Source: Nitrospirae bacterium RIFCSPLOW2_12_42_9
GTDB lineage: Bacteria > Nitrospirota > 9FT-COMBO-42-15 > HDB-SIOI813
Assembly: GCA_001805205.1 (NCBI GenBank)
Contig: MHER01000195.1
Span: 1 to 10,261, forward strand
Length of the DNA: 10,261 bases
Reading direction: 5' to 3'
Part shown: piece after piece, positions 6,337 through 10,261 of the stretch
Layout: the number at the start of each line of letters is the position of its first letter
Numbering within the stretch: position 1 is the stretch's first letter
The notes under the pieces: model-generated
What the model was told of the DNA's origin: nothing
What the model saw: the letters and a program-made list of their open reading frames with translations, nothing else
The model's database searches: none
Translations under genes and position numbers: made by a program

Positions 6337-6831
6337 TTAACCCCTTTTACAAACCAGCTTACCTGTCTTATTATCCTGCTCCATATTTCCTGAAGAAAGA
6401 TAAACCGGTAATTCATTAACGATCCGGTTTAAGAATGACAGGGAGTTTCTTGTATAATTGACTGCCCGCTTAGCAAGTATACCATTTATCTGATTAATCT
6501 CTTTTATACTATTTATCAATGATATAAGATTTGATCGACAAGATTCCAATCCTTTCTTATATCTTGCAGGTGCCGCATCAATTATCATTGATAATGTCAT
6601 AAACTCTGAATTTGTACTGTCTTGAATAGATGCAATAATGTCCATCCTCGACTCTTCCAGTACTTTCAGGTTCAATATCATTGTCTCCTTTTGATTGGAA
6701 CAATCATGGAGCCTGTCAAGGGATAAATCTACCATATACTGTCTTTCCATCTGCAGCAGGTTCAGGAATTCCCTGTAGACATCTACTTCTTTTTCAAGCA
6801 GATCTAAAAGATTCTCAAATTTCTCGTCCAA
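6337..6831 (-). CDS. flgN: Flagellar export chaperone FlgN
   Basis: FlgN is a small cytoplasmic helical chaperone that holds FlgK and FlgL and delivers them to the flagellar export gate. The 164-residue product is almost wholly predicted helix and coiled coil, with MDEKFENLLDLLEKEVDVYR at the start and a conserved-looking IKEINQINGILAKRAVNY, then TRNSLSFLNRI, near the C-terminus. Sequence conservation in this family is low, so gene order carries much of the weight: it lies between flgM and flgK. The start is TTG at 6831. GAGGA lies 7 bases upstream and there is no suitable in-frame ATG, while the ATG at 6853 gives only a three-codon frame. It ends two bases before flgK, with the flgK ribosome binding site in its last codons. 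Confidence 0.88.
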   Translation of the reverse strand: MDEKFENLLDLLEKEVDVYREFLNLLQMERQYMVDLSLDRLHDCSNQKETMILNLKVLEESRMDIIASIQDSTNSEFMTLSMIIDAAPARYKKGLESCRSNLISLINSIKEINQINGILAKRAVNYTRNSLSFLNRIVNELPVYLSSGNMEQDNKTGKLVCKRG

Positions 6832-6855
6832 ATTTAAATCCTCAGAAAGCCATGT

Positions 6856-7194
6856 TTATTGTTGCACACCATGGGATGGCGCAAGCAGTGCATCCATCAC
6901 ATGTTCTCTCACCAGACTTGATGTTATCAGGTCAGTATCAATTTCATACCTGCCAACTTTCAAATCATTCTTTATCTCATCTACCTTTGTTTCTCTTATT
7001 TCGGGAACCTCGTTTATGAACCTCCTGATACGGTTAAATTCTATTGCCCTGTTGGATATCTCTACATTGTCACCATTAACTGTATATCCTGCTTTGACCT
7101 TTTCTTTATTAACTGAAGTATTTTCTGTCTGTCCTATCCCCCTTGACAGATGGCCTTCAAGGTTCTTTATGATTGAATAACCATTGATATTCAT
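6856..7194 (-). CDS. flgM: Anti-sigma-28 factor FlgM
   Basis: FlgM binds the flagellar sigma factor FliA and holds late genes off until the hook is finished, when FlgM is exported. The 112-residue product is of normal length. The N-terminal half is polar and probably unfolded. The C-terminal half carries the sigma-binding features: GDNVEISNRA (41-50), PEIRETKVDEIKNDLKVGRY (64-83) and IDTDLITSSLVREHVMDALL (85-104). ATG 7194 is preceded by a run of six G and then AAC, a G-rich ribosome binding site that pairs with the anti-Shine-Dalgarno through G-U wobble. A candidate sigma-28 promoter lies just upstream, so FlgM would sit under its own target sigma factor. It is followed by flgN after 24 bases. 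Confidence 0.93.
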   Translation of the reverse strand: MNINGYSIIKNLEGHLSRGIGQTENTSVNKEKVKAGYTVNGDNVEISNRAIEFNRIRRFINEVPEIRETKVDEIKNDLKVGRYEIDTDLITSSLVREHVMDALLAPSHGVQQ

Positions 7195-7223
7195 GTTCCC
7201 CCCGCTCTTTTAAATTAATCATA

Positions 7224-7251
7224 TTATCGGTATTAAACAAAGTGATATTTA
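7224..7251 (-). promoter_or_regulatory. Candidate sigma-28 (FliA) promoter for flgM-flgN-flgK-flgL
   Basis: On the minus strand TAAA (7251-7248) is followed after 16 bases by ACCGATAA (7231-7224). The sigma-28 consensus is TAAA-N15-GCCGATAA, so the -10 block matches at seven of eight positions and the spacer is one base long. The element lies in the flgJ-flgM gap, overlapping only the region beside the flgJ stop, and would start transcription near 7216. Control of flgM, flgN, flgK and flgL by sigma-28 is known in other bacteria. Match seen, activity inferred. Confidence 0.6.
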
Positions 7252-7256
7252 TGGTT

Positions 7257-7538
7257 TTATTTCTTGTTTTCATGCTCCTTAATAATATGTCTTGTCATGA
7301 GGTCAGAAAGCCCTAATCCGCCCTTTGAGGCAATCCCTTCAGCAATCTTTTCATCCATCAGGGAGGTATAAATATCCTCACTCATACCGGAACCCATCAG
7401 TCCGCTCTTTGGTACAGATTCTCTCATAACCTTGAGCATGTAATATATAAAAAATGATTCAAACCCTTTCGCAGCCTTCTCAATGTCTTTTGCAGGAGAA
7501 ATATTCTGTGCATTATAAGTTAATTGTTCTATTCTCAT
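7257..7538 (-). CDS. flgJ: Single-domain FlgJ-type rod-binding protein (no muramidase domain)
   Basis: This 93-residue protein corresponds to the N-terminal rod-binding domain of FlgJ, which acts in the periplasm as a scaffold for rod assembly. The family pattern is clear: KAAKGFESFFIYYMLKVMRE (about 22-41), GSGMSEDIYTSLMDEKIAEG (about 49-68), then ASKGGLGLSDLMTRHI. The peptidoglycan hydrolase domain of enterobacterial FlgJ is absent. The frame ends cleanly at a stop rather than being broken, so this is the natural short form seen in many non-enterobacterial lineages, and wall opening would depend on a separate enzyme. ATG 7538 has GAGGG 8 bases upstream. It lies 18 bases after flgI, the usual place. 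Confidence 0.9.
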   Translation of the reverse strand: MRIEQLTYNAQNISPAKDIEKAAKGFESFFIYYMLKVMRESVPKSGLMGSGMSEDIYTSLMDEKIAEGIASKGGLGLSDLMTRHIIKEHENKK

Positions 7539-7556
7539 GTTATAAGCCCTCGTCTA

Positions 7557-8663
7557 TTAGATAATCTCCAGTTCTGCATGGAGTGCACCTGCAACCTTAA
7601 TCGCCTGAAGTATCGCTATGAGGTCTCTCGGGGTCACTCCAACAGAATTTAATGCCCTTACAACCTCGTCTACTGTAACACCTGATTGTAATAGTATTAA
7701 ACGGGCCTTTTGTTCATCAACAGACACCTCTCTTTCAGGAACAACAATTGTCTCTCCTTTGGAAAAGGGACCAGGTTGTGATACCTTTATCTGGGTCTTA
7801 ACCTGAATAGTCAGATTACCATGAGAGATTGCAATCGTAGATATACGGACATTCTCTCCCATTACTACTGTCCCTGTACGCTCGTTCAGTACCACTTTAG
7901 CAGGCGCATCAACCTGTATATCGAGATTCTCAATCGATGCCACAAGTTCTACTACCCTGCTTTGATATTCTTCAGGTATTGTTAGCACCACGGTCCCTGA
8001 ATCCTCCGGATAGGCCAGCTTCTCATTAAGCGAATCGTTGATAATCTCTGCAAGCCGTACTGCTGTTGTAAAATCCTGCTGCCGCAGTGTAATCTTTATA
8101 TCCTTCCTCAGATTAAACTCAAGATCAACTTCACGTTCTACTATTGCCCCGCCCGAAATCCTGCCAACAGTAGCATGGTTCTTCTGAACACTGTCGCCCC
8201 CGCCTCCACCAATATACCCCCCAAGCGATACCGGGCCCTGAGCCACTGCATAGACTGTCTGATTTGCACCTTTTAAAGGAGTCTGAAGGAGTGTTCCGCC
8301 CTGAAGGCTTGAGGCATCCCCTATTGATGAAATTGTCACATCCAGGTGACTCCCTTTTTTCATAAATGGAGGCAGGTTTGCAGTAACCATTACTGCTGCC
8401 ACATTTTTTACACTTACAAGTGCAGGGTCCACAGCAATCCCCATTTTGGTAAGCATAGAGGTAAAACTCCTTATAGTAAATTCTGTACCTTTCTTGTCAC
8501 CGGTACCATTCAATCCCACTATCAGGCCATATCCTACAAGCTGGTTGTCCCTCACCCCTCCGACAGTGGCAACATCCTTAATGCGTACGGCATATGAAAG
8601 TTGAGCACTATGAATAAACAAAAACAATATTATAGAAATAGAGAGTAAGGTCTTTCTTATCAT
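7557..8663 (-). CDS. flgI: Flagellar P-ring protein FlgI
   Basis: FlgI forms the ring around the rod in the peptidoglycan layer. With ATG 8663 the product has 368 residues. It begins with a signal peptide: MIRK, a hydrophobic core to about residue 20, and cleavage likely after SYA at 25, giving mature VRIKDVATVGGVRDNQLVGY. Family blocks are GYGLIVGLNGTGDK (45-58), the Gly-rich GGYIGGGGGDSVQKNHATVG segment followed by RISGGAIVEREV, and the C-terminal DLIAILQAIKVAGALHAELE. I prefer ATG 8663 to the GTG at 8675 because GAGGTG lies 9 bases upstream of the ATG and includes that GTG; the longer form would only add four polar residues. A 58-base gap with a perfect hairpin separates it from flgH. Confidence 0.95.
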   Translation of the reverse strand: MIRKTLLSISIILFLFIHSAQLSYAVRIKDVATVGGVRDNQLVGYGLIVGLNGTGDKKGTEFTIRSFTSMLTKMGIAVDPALVSVKNVAAVMVTANLPPFMKKGSHLDVTISSIGDASSLQGGTLLQTPLKGANQTVYAVAQGPVSLGGYIGGGGGDSVQKNHATVGRISGGAIVEREVDLEFNLRKDIKITLRQQDFTTAVRLAEIINDSLNEKLAYPEDSGTVVLTIPEEYQSRVVELVASIENLDIQVDAPAKVVLNERTGTVVMGENVRISTIAISHGNLTIQVKTQIKVSQPGPFSKGETIVVPEREVSVDEQKARLILLQSGVTVDEVVRALNSVGVTPRDLIAILQAIKVAGALHAELEII

Positions 8664-8690
8664 CTGATCATGCACCTCAGTCAGACTATT

Positions 8691-8711
8691 TGTCAGGCAA
8701 GATGCCTGACA
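8691..8711 (-). other. Perfect 9-base inverted repeat (hairpin) between flgH and flgI
   Basis: TGTCAGGCA and TGCCTGACA are exact inverted copies separated by three bases, forming a stable stem-loop in the flgH-flgI mRNA just after the flgH stop. On the transcribed (minus) strand it is followed by AAATAGTCTG and not by a U-run, so it is a poor intrinsic terminator. A role in mRNA processing or stability, or in differential expression of flgH and flgI, is more likely. A regulator site is also possible. Confidence 0.5.
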
Positions 8712-8721
8712 TCCCGCTTTC

Positions 8722-9363
8722 CTAAAATGGCCAGATAAAATCTATTATCCTGACCAGCCAGCCAACGCGTTGTTTATCTCCAATAACACCCTTTCCTGTG
8801 TAGGTTATCTTTGCATCCGCTATATAAGTAGAGAGAATAGTATTGCTTGGCCCGATATCTTCAGGTCTTATTATCCCGTTTACTGAAAGAAGCTGTGTCT
8901 CGCTGTTAACATTTACCTCACGCCTTCCATCTATAATCAGATTTCCATTCGGGAGAACATCTATAACCTTTGCAGTTATAACAGCGGTAAGTTGACTGCT
9001 CCTCGAAGTCGAACCGGAGCCGTCATGCGTTTCACTGGTCTCCGCTCCGATCGACGCCTGAGATAATGAATCAGAAGGAAGACCGAAGAGTGCTGATATG
9101 GATGAAGAAATACTGGAGTCTTTCTCGGTCTTGGTTGATGCATTCTTATTCCCTTTTGAGCTCTCAACAATACGTACAGTGACAACATCACCTACCCTGC
9201 CTGCCTTGAAATCATTGAAAAGGAACGCCTGCGGTCTTTCTTCAGACCATAATGATCCGTCATTGGATGTAGTATTTATAATATTCCTCTCTGTATTTTC
9301 AGCATAAGCAAGGTTAAGCCCAAGGATAAAAAAGCTGACAATAATGCACAGAAAATTTTTCAT
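8722..9363 (-). CDS. flgH: Flagellar L-ring protein FlgH (atypical: no lipobox cysteine)
   Basis: FlgH forms the outer-membrane ring around the flagellar rod. The 213-residue protein has the family core GSLWSEERPQAFLFNDFKAG (36-55) followed by RVGDVVTVRIVESS. It also has the later blocks LTAVITAKVIDVLPNGNLII (125-144), GRREV and VNGIIRPEDIGPSNTILSTY (161-180), and ends in KQRVGWLVRIIDFIWPF. A signal peptide is clear: MKN, a hydrophobic stretch to about 18, then LAYA with cleavage likely after residue 21. FlgH is classically a lipoprotein, but no cysteine follows the hydrophobic stretch here; the only nearby Cys is residue 6. It would thus be a soluble-type secreted protein. ATG 9363 is preceded by GGGGG four bases away, starting one base after the flgA stop. 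It lies 10 bases after flgA. Confidence 0.95.
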   Translation of the reverse strand: MKNFLCIIVSFFILGLNLAYAENTERNIINTTSNDGSLWSEERPQAFLFNDFKAGRVGDVVTVRIVESSKGNKNASTKTEKDSSISSSISALFGLPSDSLSQASIGAETSETHDGSGSTSRSSQLTAVITAKVIDVLPNGNLIIDGRREVNVNSETQLLSVNGIIRPEDIGPSNTILSTYIADAKITYTGKGVIGDKQRVGWLVRIIDFIWPF

Positions 9364-9373
9364 TAATCCCCCA

Positions 9374-10111
9374 TTACCATCTGACCTTTACAATACCATC
9401 TTCCATAACCTCGCCAAAAACCTCTTTCTTTGATTGTATATTCAGTACCTTCACCGGTCTGCCCTTAATGCCATCCTCAGAGGCTATTCCGACTGTTGTA
9501 ACTTTTAAAGTATCTGACTCGGCAATAACAAAGACCTTATCCCCACGCTTAAATAACGGCGGCTCTTCAACCATATCTTCTGTAATCGGCCTGTTTATAC
9601 CTGTAAATCTTTTTGTCCTCTTACCAATAATATCTTTCACATCACTGACATATCCTGCCGGTAGTTCAGAAAGTATTTTTTTACTCAAATAAATATCGTC
9701 TTCACTTATTATCTGGCGGTCCTTCAATGTCCTGGATGTCATAACCGCATCTACAAGAATCTCTATATTCGCACTGATCCAGTATGTCTGAATATTCCTG
9801 CCATCTGATTTTATGTTCAGTGAGAATGCAGTCCTTCCTGTCAACTGTGATTTAGGTGCAGGCATAACCTCATAATCCCATTCCGGTGAGAGGAGAATAG
9901 AATCAGACATGTTTATATTCTGAACCCTTATTTGCTCTGAACCATAAGGTGTATTTTCAATCAGATACCCTTTTATGACACCCTCAATATCAGTGACTGT
10001 CAGAGTCCTGTACCCCTCTGCATTCGAGAACACCATAGGTGGATTAAAAAATATAATAATCCATAAGACTGAACATATTATGCCTTTTATCCCAATATTG
10101 TATAATTTCAC
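9374..10111 (-). CDS. flgA: Flagellar P-ring assembly chaperone FlgA
   Basis: FlgA is a periplasmic chaperone needed for FlgI to polymerise into the P ring. The 245-residue product starts with a signal peptide, with a hydrophobic core at about 8-27 and cleavage likely after FSNA near 31. It contains an SAF-like region at about 120-182 (ASRTLKDRQII-type segment, with the actual residues SRTLKDRQIISEDDIYLSKK at 126-145). The C-terminal beta domain is typical: RGDKVFVIAESDTLKVTTVG (189-208), IKGRPVKVLNIQSKKEVFGE and DGIVKVRW. The start is GTG 10111, with the tract of eight G ending 8 bases upstream. The start region GGGGATTTTCGGGTGAAATT is nearly the same as that of fliW. It is followed by flgH after 10 bases. 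Upstream there is a palindromic repeat and no recognisable promoter, so it may be read through from a gene outside the window. Confidence 0.93.
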   Translation of the reverse strand: MKLYNIGIKGIICSVLWIIIFFNPPMVFSNAEGYRTLTVTDIEGVIKGYLIENTPYGSEQIRVQNINMSDSILLSPEWDYEVMPAPKSQLTGRTAFSLNIKSDGRNIQTYWISANIEILVDAVMTSRTLKDRQIISEDDIYLSKKILSELPAGYVSDVKDIIGKRTKRFTGINRPITEDMVEEPPLFKRGDKVFVIAESDTLKVTTVGIASEDGIKGRPVKVLNIQSKKEVFGEVMEDGIVKVRW

Positions 10112-10119
10112 CCGAAAAT

Positions 10120-10127
10120 CCCCCCCC
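10120..10127 (-). promoter_or_regulatory. Run of eight G in the flgA ribosome binding site
   Basis: The minus strand carries eight consecutive G, whose 3' end is 8 bases from the flgA GTG. It serves as the Shine-Dalgarno sequence, pairing with CCUCC through one G-U wobble. Runs of this length can change by slippage in replication, which would alter the position of the ribosome binding site without changing the protein. Confidence 0.45.
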
Positions 10128-10139
10128 GAACACCACGCT

Positions 10140-10222
10140 GTAGGGACAAACCTTTAGGTTTGTCCCTTTCCTGTTGGACAGACCTAAAGGTCTGTCCCTA
10201 CGTCTACTGTCCCTACGTCTAC
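10140..10222. repeat. REP/MITE-like palindromic repeat with tandem 15-base duplication
   Basis: Two short hairpins stand side by side: GGGACAAACC/GGTTTGTCCC around TTTA (10143-10166), and GGACAGACC/GGTCTGTCC around TAAA (10176-10197). The whole is also an inverted repeat: 10140-10159 and 10182-10201 are complementary over 20 bases with one mismatch. At the right end TGTCCCTACGTCTAC is duplicated perfectly in tandem (10193-10207 and 10208-10222). The base composition differs from the AT-rich genes nearby. The design resembles dispersed REP-type or MITE-type elements, though copies elsewhere in the genome cannot be seen from here. It separates flgA from whatever lies upstream. No transposase is present. 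Confidence 0.75.
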
Positions 10223-10261
10223 GCCCATTTTCATTGTCCTTTGTGTTAACATGTAACATGA

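Noticed and set aside
7257..7538. Truncated or broken flgJ
   Set aside because: The short rod-binding form with a normal start, ribosome binding site and stop is common outside enterobacteria; no remnant of a muramidase domain follows.
10140..10222. CRISPR array
   Set aside because: The repeats are inverted or directly abutting, with no regular unique spacers and no cas genes.
10044..10259. Minus-strand 71-codon frame upstream of and overlapping the start of flgA
   Set aside because: It reads through the palindromic repeat, is rich in Arg from the repeat units, overlaps flgA out of frame and resembles no known family.

Overview
The window is a dense, almost entirely minus-strand flagellar and glycan-sugar region. 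It reads right to left: flgA, flgH, flgI, single-domain flgJ, flgM, flgN, flgK, flgL, csrA, fliW, then after a roughly 250-base regulatory gap pseB, pseC and the 5' part of an aldo/keto reductase gene that runs off the left edge. I see no credible plus-strand gene, RNA gene, transposase or CRISPR array.

The P-ring (FlgI) and L-ring (FlgH) genes mean a Gram-negative, diderm cell. The FliW/CsrA pair, a FlgJ with no muramidase domain, AT-rich sequence, candidate sigma-54 and sigma-28 promoters and a pseudaminic-acid-type sugar pathway argue against an enterobacterium. They fit a Nitrospirota-like or deltaproteobacteria-like lineage. That placement is inferred from gene content and is uncertain.

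From 10111 down to 7257, flgA-flgH-flgI-flgJ encode the periplasmic and outer-membrane ring assembly of the basal body. A candidate sigma-28 promoter (7224-7251) overlaps the end of flgJ and starts a late set: flgM (anti-sigma-28), flgN (chaperone for FlgK/FlgL), flgK and flgL (hook-filament junction). Next come csrA and fliW, the post-transcriptional switch that ties flagellin translation to assembly. The csrA ribosome binding site lies in the loop of a small hairpin, as expected of a CsrA target.

The gap at 2718-2968 holds a good sigma-54 promoter match (2778-2793), a perfect tandem 12-base repeat, a 10-base palindrome and a TGTCA/TGACA dyad that could be an enhancer site. It drives pseB-pseC and the reductase, which probably make the nonulosonic acid used to glycosylate flagellin. 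The flagellin gene itself is not in the window.

The right edge (10140-10222), upstream of flgA, holds a compact palindromic repeat with a perfect 15-base tandem duplication. It looks like a REP/MITE-type dispersed element. Overall this is a recognisable flagellar locus and not an undescribed system. The points most worth checking are the regulatory sites, the repeat, a FlgH without a lipobox, and the reductase linked to pseBC.
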